This document shows positions 7,268 through 13,819 of a stretch of 13,941 nucleotides of DNA, piece after piece (within the stretch, counting starts at the first letter, position 1; each line of letters opens with the position of its first letter). Position numbers and translations under genes: made by a program. The stretch covers positions 1 to 13,941 of the forward strand of contig JALZUI010000143.1 in NCBI GenBank assembly GCA_023301545.1. Direction: 5' to 3'. Under the pieces are notes generated by a model, which saw only the letters and a list, made by a program, of their open reading frames with translations, searched no databases and was not told where the DNA came from. The DNA is from Akkermansiaceae bacterium (GTDB lineage Bacteria > Verrucomicrobiota > Verrucomicrobiia > Verrucomicrobiales > Akkermansiaceae).

Positions 7268-7296
7268 ACGCTATCGCCCTCCTTATCATCCGTCAA
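7268..7296 (-). promoter_or_regulatory. candidate sigma70-like promoter for sucCD
   Basis: On the minus strand TTGACG (complement of 7291-7296) is separated by 17 nt from a weak -10, TAGCGT (complement of 7268-7273), about 35 nt upstream of the sucC ATG. The -35 is close to consensus, the -10 is poor. This is pattern matching only. I see nothing else assignable in the 199-nt divergent spacer. Confidence 0.3.
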
Positions 7297-7432
7297 GTAT
7301 CCCCCATCCTTTTTTACAAGCCTCCCTTTAACGTCTAGACCTTAATCAAACAGCTTATACCGGCCTCCTGCGGAGTCAGAAAATCAGATTAACACTAGCC
7401 ATCCATTCGGCATCTCACTATTAATTATTCCC

Positions 7433-8458
7433 ATGCAAACTCTCTCTCAGCTAATCTCTGAAGCTTCCGAAACGCCACTTCCTTATCATTTCGGATGCCA
7501 ACTTCAAAAATGCGTGCAACGGCTAACTAAATCACAGAAACCCTATCATGAGTTAGAGCTTGTTGATGCCTCCGGGACCGGATCATTAAAAGTCTGGAAC
7601 AATCATCCACAATTTCACGAAGCTAGCGCCCTGAAGCCGGGGGCCTTTCTCTCTATCGAAGGAACATTCACTAAAAACCAATATGGGCTCGACGCTCAAG
7701 ATTGGAAATGGGCGCACCTCTCCGAGGACGCACGAGAGGAAATCCTTCTCGGTGACCCTGAGCTCAAGGCCAAACAAAGTGAGGACTGGGATACCATCGA
7801 AAAACTCTGCTCCGAACTCAGCGACCCTAGATTACACTCTCTCTGTAATACGTTTATCAAAGAGTTCGGCGAACGCTTTCGACGGGCCGCTGCTGCACGA
7901 AAAAACCACCACGCTCGCCGTGGCGGACTCACTGAACACGTCGCCCAAATGATGAGCACAGCCACCGCTGTCTGCGTTGCCTACCCCCAACTCAACAAGG
8001 ATCTCCTCATCACCGCCGTCCTATTTCACGATTCTGGAAAACTCTGGGAAAACAACTACCCCGCACAAGACTTCCACCAAACCTACAACCTCCACGCCGA
8101 GGCTCTTGGCCACATTTCTCTCGGGATCGAACTGGTTAATAAACTATGGGGTGATATTGAAAAAGAGCACGGAGCAGACTGGAAGTTAATCGCCCCTCCC
8201 TCTGCAAATGTCAAAATCCACCTCCTCCACATGATCGCCAGCCATCATGGACAGCTCGATTACGGATCCCCGGTCGTACCAAAAACACCAGAAGCCTTTG
8301 CGTTGCACTACATTGACAATTTAGACGCCAAGATGGAAATGTGCGAGTTAGCGTACGCCGAATCTAATAAACTAGCCCCTCAAATATCAGAAAAGCGGTT
8401 CCCCTTACCTGGCAATTTAATTTCCCCTCTGAAAAAATACGATAAAAACAACTTTTAA
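7433..8458 (+). CDS. yhaM: YhaM-family 3'-5' exoribonuclease (OB fold + HD domain)
   Basis: A 341-residue protein with the two-domain layout of Bacillus YhaM, a metal-dependent 3'-5' exoribonuclease that trims RNA (and ssDNA) ends. An N-terminal OB-fold nucleic-acid-binding domain covers about 17-95 (YHELELVDASGTGSLKVW, FLSIEGTF). The C-terminal HD phosphohydrolase domain shows all metal-site motifs: GLTEHV (His169), FHDSGK (His199/Asp200; YhaM has HDLGK), EALGHIS (His227), ASHHG (His271/His272) and the family-specific LHYIDNLDAKMEM (291-303). The match across the whole HD domain makes the family assignment firm; the exact substrate is inferred. It is the first gene of a plus-strand run, and the sigma factor gene follows after 50 nt. 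No SD precedes the ATG. Confidence 0.88.
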   Translation: MQTLSQLISEASETPLPYHFGCQLQKCVQRLTKSQKPYHELELVDASGTGSLKVWNNHPQFHEASALKPGAFLSIEGTFTKNQYGLDAQDWKWAHLSEDAREEILLGDPELKAKQSEDWDTIEKLCSELSDPRLHSLCNTFIKEFGERFRRAAAARKNHHARRGGLTEHVAQMMSTATAVCVAYPQLNKDLLITAVLFHDSGKLWENNYPAQDFHQTYNLHAEALGHISLGIELVNKLWGDIEKEHGADWKLIAPPSANVKIHLLHMIASHHGQLDYGSPVVPKTPEAFALHYIDNLDAKMEMCELAYAESNKLAPQISEKRFPLPGNLISPLKKYDKNNF

Positions 8459-8508
8459 CCGCATTAAGCATTGCACCGAATCCAAATTAGTAGACAGTAG
8501 CCGAGCGT

Positions 8509-9126
8509 ATGGAAGAAACTGAAGGTTCACAGATCAACGAATATACTGGGGTAGACCTCACTAGTATATCGGATGAGGAGCTGGTCAAGATTTGTAATCT
8601 TGAGCTTCCTCAATCGACCCGTGCCTACAAGATTCTCATTCGTCGCTATGAGGGGTTGATATACAACACCTGCTTGAAGCTTCTTAATAACGTAGAGGAT
8701 GCTGAGGAAGTCGCCCAAGACACCTTCATCCAGTTATTCCATAAACTTCACCAATTTGAGGGTCGCTCATCCTTTAAAACTTGGCTCTACCGTATCGTTC
8801 ACAACTATTGTAAAAATCGGATTTCCAAACAAATTCGACACCGCAAAGGAAAAGACGCAGTCAAAGAGCACGCAGATCATTTTTTTGCTGATAGCTTCGA
8901 CGATCGAGAAAAAACAGAGCGTTCCGAGCTCGTAAACAACACGCTAGATCAACTCAAAGACCGAGACAAAGAAATCATCGTTCTAAAATTCATGTCGGGC
9001 TTAACGATTGAAGAAATCGCTAACGTTTTAGAGCTGGGTCTCAGCGCCACTAAAATGAGACTTTATCGTGCGCTTGACGCGTTCAAAATCGCCTTTGAGC
9101 GACTTAATAAAGAACAAGTGAAATAG
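8509..9126 (+). CDS. ECF-type RNA polymerase sigma factor
   Basis: A 205-residue alternative sigma factor with the two domains of the ECF class. Sigma2 lies at about 40-110 (YKILIRRYEGLIYNTCLKLL, VEDAEEVAQDTFIQLF, FKTWLYRIVHNYCKNR) and would contact core polymerase and the -10 element. Sigma4 lies at about 140-195, with the helix-turn-helix LTIEEIANVLELGLSATKMRLYRAL (165-189) for the -35 element. A charged linker joins them, and there is no sigma3 or C-terminal extension. About 38 acidic N-terminal residues precede sigma2. It heads a tightly packed unit: an 82-residue membrane-type protein starts 9 nt later and a small mechanosensitive channel 5 nt after that. This arrangement suggests that its activity is controlled by those membrane partners. 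I could not make out a convincing autoregulatory ECF promoter upstream. Confidence 0.92.
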   Translation: MEETEGSQINEYTGVDLTSISDEELVKICNLELPQSTRAYKILIRRYEGLIYNTCLKLLNNVEDAEEVAQDTFIQLFHKLHQFEGRSSFKTWLYRIVHNYCKNRISKQIRHRKGKDAVKEHADHFFADSFDDREKTERSELVNNTLDQLKDRDKEIIVLKFMSGLTIEEIANVLELGLSATKMRLYRALDAFKIAFERLNKEQVK

Positions 9127-9135
9127 TAATAGCGC

Positions 9136-9384
9136 ATGATTAACGACCACACATATCAACAGGAAGAAGTCGAATTCAATAAGGTCTTCGCTAAAGCGGG
9201 ATGGGCCGAAATCCCCCTCCCTAACGAACTCCGTATCCAGCGCATCGAAGAAAAAGCCCTTCACGAATTAATCACCAAAGAAACCATCGATTTCACCTTC
9301 CACAGTTTTGGAGCTGTTTTGGGTAATTTCGCCGCCGTCTTTCTGTCAAGCAATCAACCTTCACCTCAAGATTACAAAGTCTAG
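9136..9384 (+). CDS. 82-residue single-TM protein, candidate anti-sigma/sigma regulator
   Basis: A small protein translated in the same direction, between the sigma factor (9 nt gap) and the channel gene (5 nt gap). Residues 1-50 are polar and helix-prone (QEEVEFNKVFAKAGWAEIPL, then ELRIQRIEEKALHELI). Residues about 51-72 form one hydrophobic segment (FTFHSFGAVLGNFAAVFLSS), followed by a ten-residue polar tail. A short cytoplasmic head plus one TM helix directly after an ECF gene is a common layout for anti-sigma factors. The zinc-binding HxxxCxxC motif of the ZAS class is absent and there is no periplasmic sensor domain. Its position also recalls the small CfrX protein beside Pseudomonas sigX, but I see no clear sequence relationship. 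The function is inferred from context only. Confidence 0.75.
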   Translation: MINDHTYQQEEVEFNKVFAKAGWAEIPLPNELRIQRIEEKALHELITKETIDFTFHSFGAVLGNFAAVFLSSNQPSPQDYKV

Positions 9385-9389
9385 TCACC

Positions 9390-10256
9390 ATGAACACCGA
9401 AGCCACAACTGCCCCTGCCGCTAACCCCCTCTTAGTCATAGTAGAAAGCCTAAAGAACGCCTTCTTAGACATGGGGCAAGCTCTCGCCGATTTCCTACCT
9501 AAACTGGTTATCGCGCTTATCATCCTCTGCATCGGCCTTATCCTAGCTAAAATTATAAAAGCCGTCATGACTAAAGTCCTAGCCGGCATTAAGATCGACA
9601 CCCTCGTAGAAAAAAGCGGCCTCCTCCCCACCCTCAGCAAGATGGGAATTAAAGGTAGCCTTGCAGTCTCGATCCCCAAATTACTAGGGTATCTAATCAT
9701 CTTCTTCATGGTGAAATCTGCTGCCGAATCCGCCAGCTTCACTAACGTCTCAGAATTTCTCGGATCTATCCTAGGACTCCTTCCGAAAGTGATTATGGCC
9801 TTCCTCATCATGGTTGCCGGGATGTTCGTTGGGGATGTCATTCAGACTGCGACCTTTAACTCTCTTGACCAACGTGGACTCGACTACGCCAAAACTCTCT
9901 CGCGGATTGTCTTCGGGTTCATCTTCCTCGTCTTCCTCACTGTCGCCCTTAGCCAAGTGGGTATCGAGACCGAACTACTCAAGGATTCCGTCAAAATCCT
10001 CCTCATCGGAGTCTCAATGGCCATCGCAATTGCCCTAGGGTTAGGACTAAAAGATCATGCTCACAATATTGTAGCCGCCATTTATGTGCGCGACGTTTAC
10101 AACCACGGCACCAGCGTTGAAATAGATGGCGAATACCTCACGGTGCGCGGAACGGGTCCAGTAACCTCTAAACTCCAAAAAGAGAACGGCGACTTCATTA
10201 TTATTCCAAATTCGGAATTGGTCTCTACCAAGATCAAAGGTCGCGCTTCTAGCTAA
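9390..10256 (+). CDS. small MscS-family channel, CmpX-like
   Basis: A 288-residue inner-membrane protein of the mechanosensitive-channel (MscS) superfamily. I count five hydrophobic segments: about 36-58, 95-114, 129-151, 171-190 and 199-220. The first and third share a Leu-Pro-Lys start and amphipathic pattern (LPKLVIALII and LPKVIMAFLI), typical of the conserved TM-helix repeat in CmpX/YggB-like proteins. The last segment, rich in Gly/Ala/Leu (AIAIALGLGLKDHAHNIVAA), is the pore-lining TM3 equivalent. A compact beta domain follows (235-285; VRGTGPVTSKL, IIIPNSEL). The large C-terminal alpha/beta vestibule of full MscS is missing, so this is a minimal form. It is the last gene of the sigma-factor unit. 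It may release solutes under tension and report membrane state to the sigma system; the latter is inference. Confidence 0.85.
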   Translation: MNTEATTAPAANPLLVIVESLKNAFLDMGQALADFLPKLVIALIILCIGLILAKIIKAVMTKVLAGIKIDTLVEKSGLLPTLSKMGIKGSLAVSIPKLLGYLIIFFMVKSAAESASFTNVSEFLGSILGLLPKVIMAFLIMVAGMFVGDVIQTATFNSLDQRGLDYAKTLSRIVFGFIFLVFLTVALSQVGIETELLKDSVKILLIGVSMAIAIALGLGLKDHAHNIVAAIYVRDVYNHGTSVEIDGEYLTVRGTGPVTSKLQKENGDFIIIPNSELVSTKIKGRASS

Positions 10257-10613
10257 TTAGCTTTCGCTCTCAACTATACGGGTAAGCTCTTCTTTGAGCT
10301 TTTCCCGTTTTATTTTTTTAGGGTCTAATATAGTTCTCCCTCCGTGAAACTTGCGGATAGGAGTAAACAAGCCATCCATCCCAACGGCCTTGAGTTCGTA
10401 AACCTGCATCAGCATTTCCCCTAGATCACCCTTTGGAAAGGATCGTTGGTGAAACCAGCTCAGATACTCTAGTGGTAAGTCTACGAGTAACACCCCCTTC
10501 GGCGGGTATTTTTTCGGTCCAAACATTCCAAACGGCATGCGGTAGTATAATAAGTTGTTCAAGAGCTCTCGCAAATCTTGCGTGTAATCACTCGGGTCAA
10601 TCTCTTCCGCCAT
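10257..10613 (-). CDS. DUF3820-family protein
   Basis: A 118-residue protein whose middle part (about 26-86) has the DUF3820 pattern: MPFGMFGPKKYPPKGVLLVDLP, then EYLSWF, SFPKGDLGEML and YELKAVGMDGLFTPI. The family is small, cytoplasmic and, to my knowledge, without an assigned role; some relatives are annotated as putative quorum-sensing-regulated virulence factors, which I would not rely on. The C-terminus is highly charged (KKIKREKLKEELTRIVESES). The gene is convergent with the channel gene and their stop codons abut with no base between (TAA at 10254-10256, complementary TAA at 10257-10259). Its last 20 codons overlap the likely terminator of the sigma-factor unit on the other strand. It is divergent from the protease genes across 95 nt. 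Confidence 0.8.
   Translation of the reverse strand: MAEEIDPSDYTQDLRELLNNLLYYRMPFGMFGPKKYPPKGVLLVDLPLEYLSWFHQRSFPKGDLGEMLMQVYELKAVGMDGLFTPIRKFHGGRTILDPKKIKREKLKEELTRIVESES
10279..10319 (+). terminator. intrinsic terminator of the sigma-channel unit, inside the convergent gene
   Basis: On the plus strand CGGG-AAGCTC (10279-10289) pairs with GAGCTT-CCCG (10296-10307) around a short internal loop, followed at once by TTTTATTTTTTT (10308-10319). The hairpin plus U-tract lies 22 nt after the channel stop but within the 3' coding part of the minus-strand DUF3820 gene, where it encodes the Lys-rich tail. Confidence 0.7.
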
Positions 10614-10708
10614 AACTCTTCGATACTAGACTATCAGCCTATTAGCAATGAGAACTATGTCCTAGGCTTTTTCTTGATGCCTCTACCATTCTCTGCGAGG
10701 CTCTCCCT

Positions 10709-11668
10709 ATGATTCGCCATCTCGCGACAACTCTCCTCTTTTGTTCACTGATCACCTCAGGGGAGCCCTTAACTAATTTGTACTCCTTTGATGACTTTCA
10801 AAAGCTCTCGGAATCATTAACTAAGGCTATTCCTCAAGCCAAGGCCTCTACCGTTTGTATCGAACTCGAAGGCGGGGGTTCAGGCTCCGGAGTCATTGTC
10901 TCACCCGAAGGACTCCTCCTCACCGCAGCCCATGTAAGCCAAAAGGTAGGTCAACAATTTGAAGTCGTACTAGCGGACGGCTCACGTTACCCTGCCATCG
11001 CCTTGGGCCTCAATACCTCCACAGATGCCGCTATGGCAAAAATATTACCTGCGGTCGGACACCCGGCCTTCCCCTTCTCCCCTCTTTCTACAAAATCAGA
11101 GCTCCGCCAGTACGTTTTCTCTCTAGGTCATTCTGGGGGGCTTGACTTGGAGCGAGGAATAGTGGCGCGCTTAGCCCGAATTCTCGAGATCACTCCAACA
11201 TCTATGAAAACAGATGGTACTCTGATCGGTGGAGACTCCGGAGGCCCTTTATTCGACTTACAGGGCAACCTGATTGGTATCCATAGTAGGGTCGGGAAAC
11301 TGACTAATTCCAATACTCACATTCCTATCGATAATTATAAGAACCACTGGGACGACCTCCTGAATCGCAAACTTTGGGGGGATAGTACATACGCCAATGC
11401 GGGATTACTTTTCCAAGGGATGCGATTGCTAGAGCAAGATGATACTCTGCAGATATTCTCTGTCGATACTGACTCTCCGTCAGACATCGCAGGCGTGCGA
11501 GCTGGAGACCTCCTTGTAGAAGTCCAGAACTCTCCTACCCAAACGCTAAAAGCGCTTATGGAAATCCTCGCTAGCCAGGAAAACCCCGAGCAGATAACAA
11601 ACGAAATCAACATCGCCATACGCCGACTAGGTGAAGACCTTAACCTCACCCTCACAATTGATGAATAA
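10709..11668 (+). CDS. secreted HtrA/trypsin-type serine protease with PDZ domain
   Basis: A 319-residue exported protease. An N-terminal signal peptide (MIRHLATTLLFCSLITSG) is followed by a trypsin-like fold at about 38-215 with an intact triad: His75 in LLTAAHVS, Asp106 in NTSTDAAMAKI and Ser177 in IGGDSGGPLF. The Ser motif is the GDSGGP form seen in trypsins rather than the GNSGG usual in DegP. A PDZ domain covers about 230-317 (MRLLEQDDTLQIFSVD, SPSDIAGVRAGDLLVEVQ). One PDZ domain and overall size resemble DegS/HtrA-type envelope quality-control enzymes, but without the TM anchor of DegS. The next gene, a degenerate relative, starts within its last codons (8-nt overlap), so the two should be translated together. 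No SD precedes the ATG. Confidence 0.88.
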   Translation: MIRHLATTLLFCSLITSGEPLTNLYSFDDFQKLSESLTKAIPQAKASTVCIELEGGGSGSGVIVSPEGLLLTAAHVSQKVGQQFEVVLADGSRYPAIALGLNTSTDAAMAKILPAVGHPAFPFSPLSTKSELRQYVFSLGHSGGLDLERGIVARLARILEITPTSMKTDGTLIGGDSGGPLFDLQGNLIGIHSRVGKLTNSNTHIPIDNYKNHWDDLLNRKLWGDSTYANAGLLFQGMRLLEQDDTLQIFSVDTDSPSDIAGVRAGDLLVEVQNSPTQTLKALMEILASQENPEQITNEINIAIRRLGEDLNLTLTIDE

Positions 11669-12635
11669 ATTCTTAGCGCTACTCCTCCTCTTCCCGCTTG
11701 TCCTTACTGGCTCGCCAGAAGACCTTTTACTCTCCAAGCAAAACCGAATGCTTCTGTCCCCCCTCCAAGAAGTCATCCAAAGCTCCAGCGTCACTATATC
11801 CGACGATCAAAATTTATCTATTGGCTACGGGTGCCTTGTTTCCACAGATGGACACATTTTAACAAAAGCTAGCCTCATAGAAAACCTAACCCAACTCCAC
11901 GTTAGGCTAGATAAAACCCGCTATCCCGCAACCGTAGAGCAAACCTCACTCTCATGGGATGTCGCCCTCCTTAAAATCCCTCTTACCGAAGGCGCTCCTC
12001 TAAAACTAGAACCCTCCAGCCCTAAAATCGGTGAAATCATCATCTCCAACGGAGTTACGAGCTTACTCTCCCGTAGGCTCAAATTCGGGATCATCTCTGC
12101 TCACGCTCGCCCGATTCCACTAAAAGAAGCCTCGATAGATCTAGAAGCTTACACTCGGGACGATGACGGTAAACTTTACATCAAGACTACCAAACCAAAC
12201 GGTTCAGCTGAACAAGCGGGCCTCCAAGCCGAGGATCAAATCATTTCCATTAACGGGGAAGCCGTCACTGATTTAACAAAAAGCCTTGACGATTATTTCG
12301 AAGGGCTCTGGCCTGGAACTGAAGTTTCTATCGAAATCCGTCGAAGTGAGGGCTCGTTCGCCTACTCCATTCCACTCCTCTGGCGACAGGAAATCTCTGA
12401 AGGCCCCCAAGATCGAAATGAAGCGATGAGCGGAAGAATTTCTACTCGGCGCACAGGCTTCCCCATGGTCCTGCAACATGACATCGCCCTCTCTTCCCGA
12501 ACAGTCGGCGGTCCCCTCCTCAACCTTTCGGGTGATTGCATCGGGATGAACATCGCCCGATTTAGCAGATCGGAAACCTACGCTATTCCGGCAGAAAGCA
12601 TGCAACAACTACTCCAAGAGTGGGGCATCAAATAA
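11661..12635 (+). CDS. HtrA-like pseudoprotease with PDZ domain nested in the protease fold
   Basis: I chose ATG 11661 (324 residues) over the in-frame ATG at 11631, because the signal peptide MNKFLALLLLFPLVLTGS starts there and the overlap with the upstream stop becomes a coupling-type ATGAATAA. The N-terminal protease half is recognisable (GYGCLVSTDGHILTKASLIE, 55-74; SWDVALLKI, 98-106). Residue 71 is Ser where the catalytic His belongs, while Asp100 is kept. After LKFGIISAHAR (140-150) comes a PDZ domain (about 159-239; LYIKTTKPNGSAEQAGLQAE, IISINGEAV). The remaining protease strand set follows: ALSSRTVGGPLLNLSGDCIG (276-295), in which Val282 replaces the catalytic Ser, then ETYAIPAESM. 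It should be proteolytically dead and could act as a partner, substrate-presenting or regulatory subunit of the active protease encoded just upstream. Confidence 0.82.
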   Translation: MNKFLALLLLFPLVLTGSPEDLLLSKQNRMLLSPLQEVIQSSSVTISDDQNLSIGYGCLVSTDGHILTKASLIENLTQLHVRLDKTRYPATVEQTSLSWDVALLKIPLTEGAPLKLEPSSPKIGEIIISNGVTSLLSRRLKFGIISAHARPIPLKEASIDLEAYTRDDDGKLYIKTTKPNGSAEQAGLQAEDQIISINGEAVTDLTKSLDDYFEGLWPGTEVSIEIRRSEGSFAYSIPLLWRQEISEGPQDRNEAMSGRISTRRTGFPMVLQHDIALSSRTVGGPLLNLSGDCIGMNIARFSRSETYAIPAESMQQLLQEWGIK

Positions 12636-12660
12636 CCACCCTTCTCTAGACTTAGGCACA

Positions 12661-12676
12661 CTCCCTATAAAGGGAG
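12661..12676. repeat. short inverted repeat between convergent genes
   Basis: CTCCCT-ATAA-AGGGAG forms a 6-bp hairpin in the 53-nt spacer between the pseudoprotease stop and the citrate synthase stop. Neither strand has a U-tract after it, so it is at best a weak or factor-assisted terminator. Confidence 0.3.
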
Positions 12677-12688
12677 GACTAGCCGCGA

Positions 12689-13819
12689 CTAGCGCTCCGT
12701 CAAGGGTACGAAATCAAGCAACTGCTCAGGCCCTTCATACTTCGCTAAGGGGCGATAAAGGCGGTTATTATCGAGTTGTTCCAGCACTTGAGCTGTCCAA
12801 CCTGCCGCACGCGAAATCGCGAAAATTGGAGTAAAGAGATCCGTAGGAATATCGAGCGAGTAGTACACTGTGGCAGAATAAAAATCAACATTAGCATTCA
12901 ACCCTTTGCGTTCACGCATAATTTCAGCAATGCGCTCGGACATCTTAATCCACTTAGTCTCTCCAAGCTCTTCGGTGAGTTTGATCGCCATTTTTTGTAG
13001 ATGAGGCGCTCGTGGGTCTAGCACACGGTACACTCGGTGCCCGATACCCATAATTTTCTTTTTGTTCACCAAGCAATCTTCGACATAAGCGTCAACATCT
13101 TCAGGCTCCCCGATTTCGTGGAGCATATTAATCACGCCTTCATTAGCACCTCCATGAAGAGGTCCTTTAAGCGTACCCACTGCCGAGGTAATCGCAGAAT
13201 ACATATCTGAAAGCGTCGCCACCGTTACACGTGCAGAAAAGGTCGAGGCATTCATCCCGTGGTCTGCATGCAGAATGTAGGCGATATCAAGAGTCTTTGC
13301 TGCTGCTTCCGAGGGTTCTTCTCCTGAGATTAGATATAAAAAGTGCGCTGACTCTGACAGATCCTTACGAACCGCAGGAAGCTCCAATCCTTGGCGAAAG
13401 CGATGGAAAGCCGCTACAATAACTGGTAGCTTGGCAATAATCGAAAGAGAAACTAGACGATTCGCTACCTGGTCAGGCTCCCCAATTCCAGCGCGCTTAT
13501 CATAGAGCCCTAGCATGGAAACACCCGTTCGAACAATATCCATCGGCAAAGCCTCTTTCGGAGCTGTTTTCAGGTAATTTAAAATCCCTTCCGGCAGCTC
13601 TCGCTCATTCCGAAGGGTATTTTCTAACACTGCCAATTCAGCTGCATTAGGTAATTTACCATTATGTAAAAGGTAGGTCACTTCCTCAAAAGTGCAATTT
13701 TCTACCAAATCATCTATCGAATACCCTAAGTAGGATAACTTACCAGCAAGACCTTCTACCTTGGAGAGCTTGGATTCATTAGCGATGACACCTTCTAGTC
13801 CTTTTGCGTATTCTGACAT
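12689..13819 (-). CDS. gltA: citrate synthase, short form
   Basis: Citrate synthase condenses acetyl-CoA and oxaloacetate to citrate at the entry of the TCA cycle, in the cytoplasm. The 376 residues fit the short dimeric form (Gram-positive and archaeal CitZ type) rather than the roughly 430-residue NADH-inhibited hexameric form of E. coli, so NADH allostery is not expected. Key motifs are HADHGMNAST (184-193), GPLHGGANE (219-227; catalytic His222), MGIGHRVYRVLDPRAP (257-272; His261 and the substrate-binding Arg residues) and NVDFYSATVYYSL (310-322; catalytic Asp312). A 2-methylcitrate synthase has much the same motifs, but no prpB or prpD neighbours are present and sucCD lies in the same window, which favours citrate synthase. 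The start is a plain ATG with no SD. The 122 nt upstream to the window end show no clear promoter. Confidence 0.93.
   Translation of the reverse strand: MSEYAKGLEGVIANESKLSKVEGLAGKLSYLGYSIDDLVENCTFEEVTYLLHNGKLPNAAELAVLENTLRNERELPEGILNYLKTAPKEALPMDIVRTGVSMLGLYDKRAGIGEPDQVANRLVSLSIIAKLPVIVAAFHRFRQGLELPAVRKDLSESAHFLYLISGEEPSEAAAKTLDIAYILHADHGMNASTFSARVTVATLSDMYSAITSAVGTLKGPLHGGANEGVINMLHEIGEPEDVDAYVEDCLVNKKKIMGIGHRVYRVLDPRAPHLQKMAIKLTEELGETKWIKMSERIAEIMRERKGLNANVDFYSATVYYSLDIPTDLFTPIFAISRAAGWTAQVLEQLDNNRLYRPLAKYEGPEQLLDFVPLTER

Noticed and set aside
9293..9841. 182-residue minus-strand ORF opposite the channel gene
   Set aside because: Long open antisense frame caused by the codon composition of the channel gene; the plus-strand protein has clear TM and MscS features.
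10251..10262. Perfect 12-bp palindrome AGCTAATTAGCT at the junction of the channel and DUF3820 stops
   Set aside because: Largely a consequence of two abutting TAA stop codons in opposite directions; no second copy seen that would suggest an operator.
11631..11660. Upstream in-frame ATG for the pseudoprotease
   Set aside because: It would put ten polar residues before the signal peptide; ATG 11661 gives a normal signal peptide and a compact overlap with the upstream stop.
12273..12608. 111-residue minus-strand ORF opposite the pseudoprotease
   Set aside because: Antisense shadow of a gene with clear PDZ and protease motifs.
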